Of a stretch of 64,000 nt of DNA, positions 16,080 through 24,651 are shown one piece after another (position 1 is the first letter of the stretch; every line of letters begins with the position of its first letter). This DNA comes from JAHEKO01 sp965212505 (GTDB taxonomy: Bacteria; Acidobacteriota; Thermoanaerobaculia; Multivoradales; JAHEKO01). The translations under genes were made by a program, and so were the position numbers. The stretch is taken from NCBI GenBank assembly GCA_965212505.1, contig OZ243123.1:1550001-1614000 (forward strand), read 5' to 3'. The notes below the pieces were generated by a model. It searched no databases and was not told the origin of the DNA. It saw only the letters and a list, made by a program, of their open reading frames with translations.

Positions 16080-17109
16080 GGGCCTGGTCCCGGTACCAGC
16101 GAATGGTCTCGGCGACGCCGTCTCGATGGTTCCAGGTCGACGAGTAGCCGAGCCGCTCTCTCGCCTTGCTGAGGTCGAACGCTCGATTGTGGGTGAAGAA
16201 CCCGACGCGCCTTCGGAAGAGCGGCGGGCGCTTGCCGGTCGGCTTCCAGAGCAGCTCGCAGAGGGCACCCGCCAGCCACACCGGGGCGACGGGTATGTGG
16301 AGACGCGACAGCCGCACGCCGCCGGCTTCGGCGATCGCGGAGGCCAGTTCGTTGAGGGTGATCGGGTCGCCCGAGGCGATGTTGAACGCCTCGAGGTGGA
16401 CGCGCTCGCGCTCGGCGGTGGCGCTCGCGAGGAAGGAGTCGGTCTGATCTTCGATGTACCCGAGGTGGGCCAGGACCTTGCCGGAGCCGATCATCCGGAA
16501 GCTGCCATCGAGGATTGTCTTGAAGAGTTTGAGCATCCGGAGGTCGCCGGGGCCATAGACCATAGCCGGCCGATTGACGGTGACGACCATGCCGTCGTCT
16601 CCTAGACTGCGCCCGAACTCGAGCACCGCCAGCTCGCCGGAGAGCTTGGTGCGGTGATAGAGGTCCATGGGGTTGAACGGCGTCTCCTCCGTTGCCGGAA
16701 CCTGCTTCACGTCGCCGTGGACGCCGACCGTCGAGCATTGGACAAAGCGCTCGGTGCCACATCGGGCGGCCGTCTCCGCCAGCTTGAGGGCACCGAGGTG
16801 GTTGACGGCGTCGTAGTCCGCCTCGCCAAATTCGGTCTCCTGGAATCGAGCCGCGACGTTGAACACGACGTCGACCCCGGAGAGGAGCTCGTCCCATGGG
16901 CCCGGGTCGGCGAGATCGAGGAGCTCGGCTCGAAGGCCGCGGTCGCGGAGCGACCTCGCCTCGGCGGGCTCGAGGACGGTGCCGACGACATCGAGGCCGT
17001 AGCCGGCCAGACGCTCGAAGAGCGCTCCGCCGATGAAACCGGCGGCGCCGGTCACCAGGATCCGGCGGCTCGCGAGGCTCGAATACTGTTCGGGGATGCG
17101 ATCGCTCAT
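16072..17109 (-). CDS. NAD-dependent epimerase/dehydratase (extended SDR)
   Basis: A 345-residue extended short-chain dehydrogenase. Residues 18-27 (LVTGAAGFIG) are the NAD-binding glycine motif, and Y151 and K155 (YHRTK) form the catalytic YxxxK. The S/T of the triad is probably in CSTVGVHGDV. It probably changes the sugar of an NDP-sugar, or oxidises a 3-beta-hydroxyl as in related hopanoid and sterol enzymes; the substrate is not fixed by sequence. ATG 17109 overlaps the upstream methyltransferase stop (ATGA). Placement among glycosyltransferases favours a sugar-nucleotide role. Confidence 0.85.
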   Translation of the reverse strand: MSDRIPEQYSSLASRRILVTGAAGFIGGALFERLAGYGLDVVGTVLEPAEARSLRDRGLRAELLDLADPGPWDELLSGVDVVFNVAARFQETEFGEADYDAVNHLGALKLAETAARCGTERFVQCSTVGVHGDVKQVPATEETPFNPMDLYHRTKLSGELAVLEFGRSLGDDGMVVTVNRPAMVYGPGDLRMLKLFKTILDGSFRMIGSGKVLAHLGYIEDQTDSFLASATAERERVHLEAFNIASGDPITLNELASAIAEAGGVRLSRLHIPVAPVWLAGALCELLWKPTGKRPPLFRRRVGFFTHNRAFDLSKARERLGYSSTWNHRDGVAETIRWYRDQALV

Positions 17110-17771
17110 GGCCTCACGGCGGAGATCAACGCCAGGCTGGTCGAGAGCTTTCCCTTCCAGAAGAGCCTGCGGACCCGGCGGACAACTCGCGCCTCCTCGT
17201 ACCCCGCGTCTCGAACCAGAGTCAGCAGCTCGGCGCTGGAGTAGAAGCGTACGGTATCTCGCAGGATCGCGCGGTGAACTAGGTCCCAGAGCAGGGTGAT
17301 GGGCGAGCGGTCACGAGAGCGATCGAGGAGCAGCAGGCGGCCACCGGGTTGGGTGACCTCGGCCATCTGGCGCAGGGCGCGCGCGGGATCGCTGAAGTAG
17401 TGGAACGTACTGACGCACGAGACCAGGTCGACCGCCGGCATGTCGTGGGCTTGCACCAGCAGCAGCGGGTCGAGACTCAGCCAGTCGCCGGCGACGAAGG
17501 TCAGGTCGGAGATCGCTTCGACGCGAGTGCGCTCGCGCGCCAGCTCGATCATTCTGGGCGCTAGGTCGAGGCCAAGTCCACGAACCCCCTGATATCGACG
17601 AGCCATCCGTCGAAGCAGCCAGCCCGTACCGCAGCCGACGTCCAGCGCCGAGTCGCCCGAATGCAGCTGCGCTGCGTCGAGAACCAGCTCGCCTTGCGCC
17701 TTGTACCAGCGGCCCAGGCGGCCGCCCTCGTACCCCTTCGCTTTGGCGTCGAACTCGTTTCGCGTGTCCAT
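17106..17771 (-). CDS. Class I SAM-dependent methyltransferase
   Basis: A 221-residue protein. Motif I, LDVGCGTG at 43-50, binds S-adenosylmethionine. GLDLAPRMIELARER is motif II-like, and VSCVSTFHYFSDPARALRQ marks the catalytic half. The family (Methyltransf_11/25) acts on small molecules, lipids or sugars. It is translationally coupled to the epimerase downstream and lies 15 bases after the GT39-like gene, so it probably methylates a glycan or its lipid carrier. Length is normal. Confidence 0.85.
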   Translation of the reverse strand: MDTRNEFDAKAKGYEGGRLGRWYKAQGELVLDAAQLHSGDSALDVGCGTGWLLRRMARRYQGVRGLGLDLAPRMIELARERTRVEAISDLTFVAGDWLSLDPLLLVQAHDMPAVDLVSCVSTFHYFSDPARALRQMAEVTQPGGRLLLLDRSRDRSPITLLWDLVHRAILRDTVRFYSSAELLTLVRDAGYEEARVVRRVRRLFWKGKLSTSLALISAVRP

Positions 17772-17786
17772 GATCTGAGGCCGGCT

Positions 17787-19496
17787 CTAACCGGCCGACA
17801 CCCGGAAGACCTCGATCGATGGACCAGAGAGCCGGCGCTTGCGGGCGTCGATCGACCAGACCCTTTCGATCCGCGGGTCGGTGCGGCACTGATCGGCGAG
17901 TGCCGCTCGGCTCTCGAGGACCTCGGCGGTGTGCTTGCGGTCGCGTGCGAGTCGCGCGGCCTCGAAGTGATGAGAGTCGAGGACGAAGTAGTCGACCCCG
18001 TCTCGTAGGTAGTCGTCGAGGGAGCGGTTGGTGTCGAAGTGCCGGACGGTCCGCAGATCGAACGGGACACCGGTGGCGCTCTCCTTTCGCCACTCGAGGA
18101 TCTGCGCCTTTGCCGGCTCGTCGCCCTCGACCGAACGGATGAGCGTGTCGAGATTCTGGGCGGTATTACGCAGCGGCAAAGACAGGTTGGGCGCCGTGTC
18201 CACCAGCGGGTTGCCGATCAGGAAGACCGCCGTTCCGGGTGGGACGTTTTCTTCGAACCAGCCGCGCGCCTGGACTCGGCTGTCCGGGCGTCGGTGGGTC
18301 TCGAGCCAGCCCGCCGACTGGAGCGTGGCCGGGAGGAGGAGGAGGACCGAGAGGACAGCGACGGCCGGTCGGTTGACGCGGGCGGCGAACGGCAGTCCGC
18401 GCATCGCTCGATCGAGCAGACGTCCGGCGAGCAGAGCCAGGGGCGGTAGCAGGGGCAGCGCGTAGCGGGGGTAGAAGAGATGTGAGGTCTGCGCACCCGC
18501 GATCAGCAGGTAGAAGGCGGCTAGCGCTCCGAGCAGGATCAGGTCGGCGCGAGAACGCCGAACGATTGCCAGCACCACCCCGGCCAGGGCAAGGGTGAAG
18601 AGGGCGAAACCGAGGTCGTCCTGGAGCACCCGCAGGTAGAAGAGCCAGAGGTTTGGGCCGGCGGTGCCGCTCGAGCCCGGACTGTCCGTCTCGACGCCGA
18701 CGCCAAAGAACGCCGCAAACGCCTCCCCGAAGAAGTTGCGCAGGTTGATCACGAAGCCCGGGTTGCCGACCACGAAGACGACCGCCGAGACGACGTACGC
18801 CTTCACGATCTCGGGCGCGGCCAGCCGCTGGAGCCAGCCGTCGCCACGGCGGCGAAGCCAGTGTGCGACCGCGATGGGCACGAGCGCCGCCAGCGCGATG
18901 ATCTTGGTCATGACGGCGAATCCGAAGACCGCGCCGAGCGCCCACGGTCGGGCGGGCTCCTCGGAGTCCGACCAGCGGTATGCGAGCCCCAACGCGAGGA
19001 CCACCAGGAGCGTCATCGGGATGTCGACCCCGATGTAGTGGGAGCGTGCGACGTGCAGCAGAGACACTCCAACGACCGCCGCGCCGAAGAGCCCCGTCCG
19101 TTCGCCGTACGCTCGCCGCCCGAGTCGGTAGGTGGCGTAGACGGTCAGCAGCCCGAGGATCGCGTGGCTGACTCTGCCGATCAGCCAGAACGGCGTCAGG
19201 TCGGCGGTGTAGTGCTGGGCGAATTCGGTCGGCGAGCTCACCTGGCCAGTCAGGAAGAGCCAGATGAAGTAGACGCCGTACTCGACGAAGAGGAGGTAGA
19301 AGAAACCGCCCTTGGCGTCGCGCTCGAAGTCGATCTCGCCGGCGCCCAATTTGAGAGCCCGATGGACCTCGAAGCCCTCGTCGACGCCCACGACGTGAGG
19401 AAGACCACTGCCGATCCCGGCCAGCCGCAACAGGCCGGAGAGGACCAGGATAGAGACCAGCACGGCCAGAGTTGTCCCGGCGCGGCGAGTGCTCAT
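17787..19496 (-). CDS. GT-C glycosyltransferase, GT39/ArnT-like
   Basis: A 569-residue polytopic membrane protein with about eleven hydrophobic segments. The first periplasmic loop carries the catalytic-type acid in VVGVDEGFEVHRALKL, and HVARSHYIGVDIPMTLLVVLAL matches the next block of PMT_2-type enzymes. Such enzymes transfer a sugar from a polyprenyl-phosphate donor outside the membrane. The C-terminal 150 residues form a soluble periplasmic domain. ATG 19496 is preceded by GAGGCGAA. It heads the co-directional run with methyltransferase, epimerase and GT4. Confidence 0.85.
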   Translation of the reverse strand: MSTRRAGTTLAVLVSILVLSGLLRLAGIGSGLPHVVGVDEGFEVHRALKLGAGEIDFERDAKGGFFYLLFVEYGVYFIWLFLTGQVSSPTEFAQHYTADLTPFWLIGRVSHAILGLLTVYATYRLGRRAYGERTGLFGAAVVGVSLLHVARSHYIGVDIPMTLLVVLALGLAYRWSDSEEPARPWALGAVFGFAVMTKIIALAALVPIAVAHWLRRRGDGWLQRLAAPEIVKAYVVSAVVFVVGNPGFVINLRNFFGEAFAAFFGVGVETDSPGSSGTAGPNLWLFYLRVLQDDLGFALFTLALAGVVLAIVRRSRADLILLGALAAFYLLIAGAQTSHLFYPRYALPLLPPLALLAGRLLDRAMRGLPFAARVNRPAVAVLSVLLLLPATLQSAGWLETHRRPDSRVQARGWFEENVPPGTAVFLIGNPLVDTAPNLSLPLRNTAQNLDTLIRSVEGDEPAKAQILEWRKESATGVPFDLRTVRHFDTNRSLDDYLRDGVDYFVLDSHHFEAARLARDRKHTAEVLESRAALADQCRTDPRIERVWSIDARKRRLSGPSIEVFRVSAG

Positions 19497-19540
19497 TTCG
19501 CCTCGAGTCTAGCAATGGGCGGAACGCTCACTCGCACGAG

Positions 19541-22132
19541 TCAGCCCCTCGAAAGCCAGAGGGAGAGGGCGGTCGCGCCGAGTCCGAGAACCGCGACCGC
19601 CCAGGCGGCGACCATCAGACGCTTCGCCTTGTGCAGAGCCCGTCGCTTCTGGGAAACAAACGGCTCGGGCGTACCGAAGTCGACCCTCTCTCGCAGTGAC
19701 GGAGGGGCGGGCTCGACGTCGTTTTGGTCGAACCACGCCTGGCGCCAGCCGTTCGAAAGCAGCAGGGCGATCGGGCGGGTGAAGGTGCGCGTCTCCTCGC
19801 GCTCGAGCCGTTCGATCGAGGCGTCGAAGAAGAAGCGCGCTCGCTCGAGGAACCGCGACCGGAGCTCCCCGGTTGCATGGCGAGCGGCGACCCGGAACAT
19901 CTCGCTCTTGCGCAGATCTTGAGCGGCCCAGGTTTCGGTCGGAAACTCGAGAGTCTCCGGCTTCTCGAGGTAGGGGTATTCGTGTTCCGCCGCCCAGGTT
20001 GCGTAGTGGAGAAGAGCGGCGCGAGCGTAGGCGTAGTGCTCGTCGATGCGGCCGAGCTCGGCTCGGTAGTCGAGAAAGCCGCCGAGGCTCTGCAGGAACA
20101 TCGTGTAGAACCACTTGCGGTCGGCGTCGAGCAGGTCGAGCGCCTCGAGGTTGTCCTCCGGATGGATGCAGCGACGGAGGAGCTCGTCGGCCTTCTCCAG
20201 GTAGCGGTCGTCACCCGAAGCTCGGTGGGCGGTGACCAGCGTCGAGATGGCGTTGGCGCCGCTGCGCCCCGGACCGTGGTAGTCATCAAAGCCCGAGTTG
20301 CTGACATGGCCGGTCGGCCCGCGATCGAGGAATCGGAAGATCGTCTGTCGCCCGTCGTCCGCCCCGACGACATAGTCTCCCAGGCCGATCACCGCTGCGC
20401 GTGCGTCGGGGTCGCCGGTGAGCAGGTAGTAGAGCCAGAGCCCCTCCGCATAGAGGTGACCGCTCGATGGCCCGCCTCCCGGAACGCCCTCCGCGCGTGG
20501 GTAGGACCGATGAGTGCTCGGGCCGGCGTCGATGTAGTGGACCGTGTGCCAGAACATGCCGCCGTTGTAGGCCGACTTGTCCTTGTCGGTGTGGTAGACG
20601 TCGATGTCGACCACATGGCGGGCGAGCTGACACATCTGGCGGTGCCAACGCCCGTCTCCAGAGCGCAGGAACTGCACCGACATGCCGCCCACCATGTCGT
20701 ATTGATTGTTGTAGTGCGAGATCAGCGGGGTCGCCCCCTCGTGGCGTGCTGCCTCGTGGTCGGCCCAGACGTCGCCGAAATGTCGCCATCCGTACTCGTC
20801 CACTCGTTCGCGCTTGCGCTCCAGGGTGTCGCCACCGTCGAGGGCGCGCCCGACGAGCGAGATGTAGCCGGCGTTGGAGTCGGCTCCGACCGGGGTGAGG
20901 TGAGGGACGGCTCCACTGGCGGCGTACCACTCGGGCGATGCGTGCGCGATCGTGGGATTTCGCGTCCACTCCAGCTCGCTCTCCGAGATGTGGTCGTGAG
21001 CAAAACTCAGATAGCAGGTGTGTGTTTTGCGCTCGCCCCCTTGAAGCTCGTGACAGCTCTCCTGTTGGTGTGGGAAGAGCCGCAGAATCACCCCGGAGGG
21101 GCCAGCTTCGAGCGCCTTGGGGAAGTTCTGCCAGAACTCTGGGGCGGACACCCCGAGGCTCGATCCTCCGCCGTGAACCTGAGCGATCGGTGTTGCCCGG
21201 TCGCCGTTCTCGACCCCCTCACCGCGACGAAGCCGGTAGCCGGAGAAGGGCATGGGGATCTCGCCGAAGCGGTCGACGTGAGCGCTGCTCTGCCAGTTCT
21301 CGCCACCGCTCGACGCCTGGTAGAGCTCGTAAGGCCCTTCGCTCGGGGTCAGCGGTACGCCCGGGCGCTCTGAGAGCCGCACCTCGGCTCGGTCGTCGCG
21401 AGCCGGCAGAGCCAGCGACAGCGAGAGGTCGCGTAGGTAGATCGAGCCGTCGTTGCCGAGACTCCACATTCCGCCCGGGTGCCCGGCGGGCCGGGGGTTG
21501 GTGATCGCGACATCGGTGCGTACGACCGCGCTCTCGTGGAAGAAGTGGAGGCGCACCTCCAGGTCGAGGAGGCGCGAGCCGCCCCGTGCGACGAGGTAGC
21601 CGTTCGCCCGGAGCGCTACCCGCACCGGTCCTGCCTCTTCCAAGCGCAACGTGTCGACCTTCGCTTGGTAGACGCAACCGGCGTCATCGCGCGCGACCAG
21701 TCCGCTTCGAGTGGCCTCGATCACCGGTGCGCCGTCCACCACGACCGAGTCGAACGGGAAGTTCCCTCCCGGGCGGAGCGCGAGTTTCGCGACGCCGGTG
21801 TCGACGACCCAGGTGCCGTCCTCCGATTCGCGAGCGGAGAGGGGCGACGACGGCTCGCGGTCGGGAACTGTGCCGACGACGAGTTGTGGCGAGTCGGCAG
21901 AACTTGCGAGCCAATCGACCAGGCACCAGCGGACACTGCCGTCGGGCCAACGGTCCAAGGCTCGCGCCTGGAGAGGCTGCTCTCGACCGTCTGCGCCGAC
22001 GAGTCGGAGCGCGCGAGCGTCGAGCAGGGCACCTTCCGGCCACGGCACGCCGCAGGTGACCGGTTCGCCTGTCCGCGCTCCCTCGGGAGGCTCCAGGGTT
22101 TGGAGGATCAGTGGCGTGGAATGGGCGCTCAT
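19541..22132 (-). CDS. PcRGLX/YetA-like (RIFT-barrel) protein with C-terminal membrane anchor
   Basis: An 863-residue protein. The N-terminal half is all-beta and reads like the RIFT-barrel domain of exo-rhamnogalacturonan lyase-like proteins (TGEPVTCGVPWPEGAL, WPDGSVRWCLVDWLAS). The middle is rich in Trp, Tyr and His (ISHYNNQYDMVGGM, YNGGMFWHTVHYIDAG) and should form the alpha/alpha barrel that binds polysaccharide. The last 25 residues (LMVAAWAVAVLGLGATALSLWL) form one membrane helix after KRRALHKAKR. There is no N-terminal signal peptide, which is odd for a polysaccharide-acting enzyme. ATG 22132 was chosen over the codon 42 bases upstream because the domain begins soon after it. Divergent from the next gene. 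Confidence 0.7.
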   Translation of the reverse strand: MSAHSTPLILQTLEPPEGARTGEPVTCGVPWPEGALLDARALRLVGADGREQPLQARALDRWPDGSVRWCLVDWLASSADSPQLVVGTVPDREPSSPLSARESEDGTWVVDTGVAKLALRPGGNFPFDSVVVDGAPVIEATRSGLVARDDAGCVYQAKVDTLRLEEAGPVRVALRANGYLVARGGSRLLDLEVRLHFFHESAVVRTDVAITNPRPAGHPGGMWSLGNDGSIYLRDLSLSLALPARDDRAEVRLSERPGVPLTPSEGPYELYQASSGGENWQSSAHVDRFGEIPMPFSGYRLRRGEGVENGDRATPIAQVHGGGSSLGVSAPEFWQNFPKALEAGPSGVILRLFPHQQESCHELQGGERKTHTCYLSFAHDHISESELEWTRNPTIAHASPEWYAASGAVPHLTPVGADSNAGYISLVGRALDGGDTLERKRERVDEYGWRHFGDVWADHEAARHEGATPLISHYNNQYDMVGGMSVQFLRSGDGRWHRQMCQLARHVVDIDVYHTDKDKSAYNGGMFWHTVHYIDAGPSTHRSYPRAEGVPGGGPSSGHLYAEGLWLYYLLTGDPDARAAVIGLGDYVVGADDGRQTIFRFLDRGPTGHVSNSGFDDYHGPGRSGANAISTLVTAHRASGDDRYLEKADELLRRCIHPEDNLEALDLLDADRKWFYTMFLQSLGGFLDYRAELGRIDEHYAYARAALLHYATWAAEHEYPYLEKPETLEFPTETWAAQDLRKSEMFRVAARHATGELRSRFLERARFFFDASIERLEREETRTFTRPIALLLSNGWRQAWFDQNDVEPAPPSLRERVDFGTPEPFVSQKRRALHKAKRLMVAAWAVAVLGLGATALSLWLSRG

Positions 22133-22146
22133 GCCGGAGGCGCCGC

Positions 22147-22152
22147 TATAAT
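22147..22152 (+). promoter_or_regulatory. -10 box (TATAAT) for the gene at 22184
   Basis: A perfect TATAAT between divergent genes. No good -35 is seen. It overlaps an in-frame ATG at 22151, which is why I start the gene at 22184. Confidence 0.45.
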
Positions 22153-22183
22153 GCCACGGTCGTTCCCGACACACCGACCCTTG

Positions 22184-23620
22184 ATGCAGATTCGATCCGC
22201 GCTCGACCGACTGGAGCGCATCCCCTCCGCACAGCGGTGGGTCGCCGTCTGTCTGGCGCTGAACTTCGCCGTTCTCGCCGGGATTGTCCTACGCAACCCG
22301 GCCTACCTCGGTGACTTCACGCTCAACGAGAGCCCCGACGCCCGTCACTACGTGCAGCTCGGGCGGAATCTGCTGCTCGAGGGGCACTACTCGCGGATGG
22401 ACGCGCCGCCCTACTCGCCCGACTTCCTGCGGACGCCGGTCTACCCGGTGCTGGCCGGCGTTCTGGATCTGCTGGCGGGGCCGTGGCTGATCTATCTCGC
22501 GCAGGCGCTCGTCCAGGCGCTCGCTGTGCTCTTGATCTACCAACTCGCGCGCACCTACTTCGGCGCCCGGGTCGCCTTCTGGGCCGGGGCGTTGGCGGCC
22601 ACGGACCTGATGGCGGCGACGTACAACTTCAGCGCTCTCACCGAGCCGCTCTTCAGCTCGCTGACGGTCGTCGGCCTGGCGCTGCTCTTGCCCCGGTTGG
22701 TGCCACCGGACGGGGAGGGGGAACGAAGTGCCTGGGGATTTGCGGCCGCGGGACTGGCACTTGCGCTCGCCACCCTGACCCGGCCGGCGGGCCTCTATCT
22801 GCCCGTTGTCCTCGCCGGTGCAACGCTCCTCCTGCTGGGGCGGCGCGTGAGCTGGCTTGCGGGCTTCCGTGGCGCCGCGCTGCTGCTCCTTCCGTCGATC
22901 GTTCTCGTGGGAGCGTGGATCGGTCGGAATCAGGCGCTCTTCGGTGTCGCCAAGGTCAGCAGCGTCGACGCGGTCGGCACGGTCTACATGGCCGGTGCGG
23001 GCGCCTATCAGCTGCACCACGGCGTCTCGCGGGCCGAAGCGCAGCGCCGGATCGCCGATGAGTACCACCTGCCCACGCTGCTCGAAGCGCAGAATCCCTG
23101 GCTGAGTGATGCGTCGATCCCCGAGATGGACGAGCGGCTCCGGGCCTCGGTGCCCGAACTGTTGGGGCGCTACCCGCGGTCCCTGGTCGCCTCGAGTCTC
23201 CTCGGTCTCGTCAAGGGGAGCATTTCGCACAACGTCGGCAACCTGGCCGCGTTGCACGGGCGAGAGTGGACCCCGCCGGGCCTCGAGCGACTCGTTCGCT
23301 TCGATCCGGAAGCCTTCGGGCGCCTCTTCTCGAACCAACTTGCGCTCGTCGGAGCGTTCGCCTGGCAGGTGGCTCACGCGATCGCCACGTTGCTGCTTGC
23401 GATCGCAGGACTCTGGATGTTGGTGGCGCGCGCGCAACACCGGCCGCTCGCCCTGCTCGTGCTGCTCACGATCGCCTACTTCGGAGCCGGCATGGCGCTC
23501 TTCGGTGTCGACGCCTACTACCGGAGCCGGCTGCCGATGCTGCCGTATCTCTTCCTGGTCGCGGGCGTCGCCGCCGGGCGTTGGCTTCCGACGCCCCCAG
23601 GGTCGCCCGGCGCGGACTAG
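22184..23620 (+). CDS. GT-C glycosyltransferase, GT39/ArnT-like
   Basis: A 478-residue polytopic protein with about ten hydrophobic segments. The first outer loop holds ESPDARHYVQLGRNLL, with the Asp used by GT-C enzymes, followed by RTPVYPVLAGVLDLL, typical of PMT_2/GT83-like members. It probably moves a sugar from polyprenyl phosphate to a periplasmic acceptor. ATG 22184 is preferred to ATG 22151 because the latter overlaps the TATAAT box. It ends in a CTAG shared with the convergent SGNH gene. Confidence 0.82.
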   Translation: MQIRSALDRLERIPSAQRWVAVCLALNFAVLAGIVLRNPAYLGDFTLNESPDARHYVQLGRNLLLEGHYSRMDAPPYSPDFLRTPVYPVLAGVLDLLAGPWLIYLAQALVQALAVLLIYQLARTYFGARVAFWAGALAATDLMAATYNFSALTEPLFSSLTVVGLALLLPRLVPPDGEGERSAWGFAAAGLALALATLTRPAGLYLPVVLAGATLLLLGRRVSWLAGFRGAALLLLPSIVLVGAWIGRNQALFGVAKVSSVDAVGTVYMAGAGAYQLHHGVSRAEAQRRIADEYHLPTLLEAQNPWLSDASIPEMDERLRASVPELLGRYPRSLVASSLLGLVKGSISHNVGNLAALHGREWTPPGLERLVRFDPEAFGRLFSNQLALVGAFAWQVAHAIATLLLAIAGLWMLVARAQHRPLALLVLLTIAYFGAGMALFGVDAYYRSRLPMLPYLFLVAGVAAGRWLPTPPGSPGAD

Positions 23621-24651
23621 AGCGGCTCGGTTGGCCACAGCGTTTCTCTCAGGAAGCGATCGATCGCCTCGGCGGCCAGTCGGTGACCGAGAGGATTCGG
23701 GTGAACGTGGTCGCCCTCAACGACCTGTAGGTCGTTGGGGTCGTGGCCTCGGTAGGTCTCGAGCAGGTCGAGCACCAGGAAACCGCGACTTGCAGCCGCT
23801 TCGGCGACCTGGGCATGGACGTCGGCCCAGGCGTAGGTCTCGAGTTCGTAGAACACCGGGAAGATCACCAGCAGCACCGGCAGCTGGCGCTCGGCGGTCA
23901 GTTGGGCGAGGCGGTCGAAGGCTTCGGTGACGCGCTGCCAGGAGTGCGGCTGGCGGTGGAGGCGGGCAAAGTAGTCGTCGGTGGCGTAGCCGGCGACCTC
24001 CGCCTGGCCGAGCGTGCGGCGCGCGAGCCAGCCGAGCTGCTGGATCGTGCGGTAGCTGAGGTGCACAATGCTGGAGCGCTCGCCGAGCCCCTTGAGTCGC
24101 GCCAGAGCGCTGCGCTCGGTCGCGCGCTGCCGGTCGCGTCCCAGACTCGCACCTTCGGCGGGGTCGTTGAGCACATACCCGACGACGATGAGATCCGGGT
24201 CGTAGTCGAGTCCCTCGACCTCGACCAGGTGGACCTCCTGCTGTGTGTTGAGCGCCCCCTGGGTGACGAGCACAACCTCGAAGTCGAGCTTGCGGGGCGG
24301 GTTCTGGCCGAGGAACGTCTCCAGCTGCTTGGTGTAGATATCTCCGACGTTGACGCCGTGGCCGTTGGTCACCGAGTCGCCGACGGAGAGGATTCGATAG
24401 GTGGTCGCCGGTTTCTCGAACGTGTGCTCGCGATCACGCCACCCACGCGAGTTGATGTCGTAGCGCAGGTTGTTTTCGATCCACGAGAGCCCCGGAACGC
24501 GCCGATAGTCGACCACCGGATCGTCCACCAGCTGGAGCTTTTCGATGTCGGCGCCGCGTACGCCGTAATAACCGAGGGCGCGCAGCGCCACCTCCGCGAG
24601 CAGGAGACTCAAAACCAACGAAACGCCAGCGAGCGCCAGCTTCTTCGTCAA
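23617..24651 (-). CDS. SGNH/GDSL-type hydrolase, membrane anchored
   Basis: A 344-residue protein. Residues about 4-25 are an uncleaved signal anchor. GDS at 91-93 (SVGDSVTNGHGV) is block I with the nucleophile S93. YVLNDP is the block III region with Asn, and DHVHPNPLGH near the C-terminus supplies the catalytic Asp and His. Such proteins remove or transfer acyl groups on glycans in the periplasm. Start TTG 24651 overlaps the stop of the upstream glycosyltransferase (TTGA). It fits a role in adjusting acetylation of the surface polymer. Confidence 0.85.
   Translation of the reverse strand: MTKKLALAGVSLVLSLLLAEVALRALGYYGVRGADIEKLQLVDDPVVDYRRVPGLSWIENNLRYDINSRGWRDREHTFEKPATTYRILSVGDSVTNGHGVNVGDIYTKQLETFLGQNPPRKLDFEVVLVTQGALNTQQEVHLVEVEGLDYDPDLIVVGYVLNDPAEGASLGRDRQRATERSALARLKGLGERSSIVHLSYRTIQQLGWLARRTLGQAEVAGYATDDYFARLHRQPHSWQRVTEAFDRLAQLTAERQLPVLLVIFPVFYELETYAWADVHAQVAEAAASRGFLVLDLLETYRGHDPNDLQVVEGDHVHPNPLGHRLAAEAIDRFLRETLWPTEPL

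Noticed and set aside
19541..19640. PEP-CTERM sorting signal at the end of the PcRGLX/YetA-like protein
   Set aside because: There is a final helix but no Pro-Glu-Pro motif before it and no Arg cluster after it.
19724..21373. 549-codon open frame opposite the PcRGLX/YetA-like gene
   Set aside because: Antisense shadow with Val/Glu/Ala-rich composition and no domain; high-GC DNA often gives such frames.
22289..23638. 449-codon open frame opposite the GT-C gene at 22184
   Set aside because: Low-complexity charged sequence antisense to a clear membrane protein; no start signal or motif.
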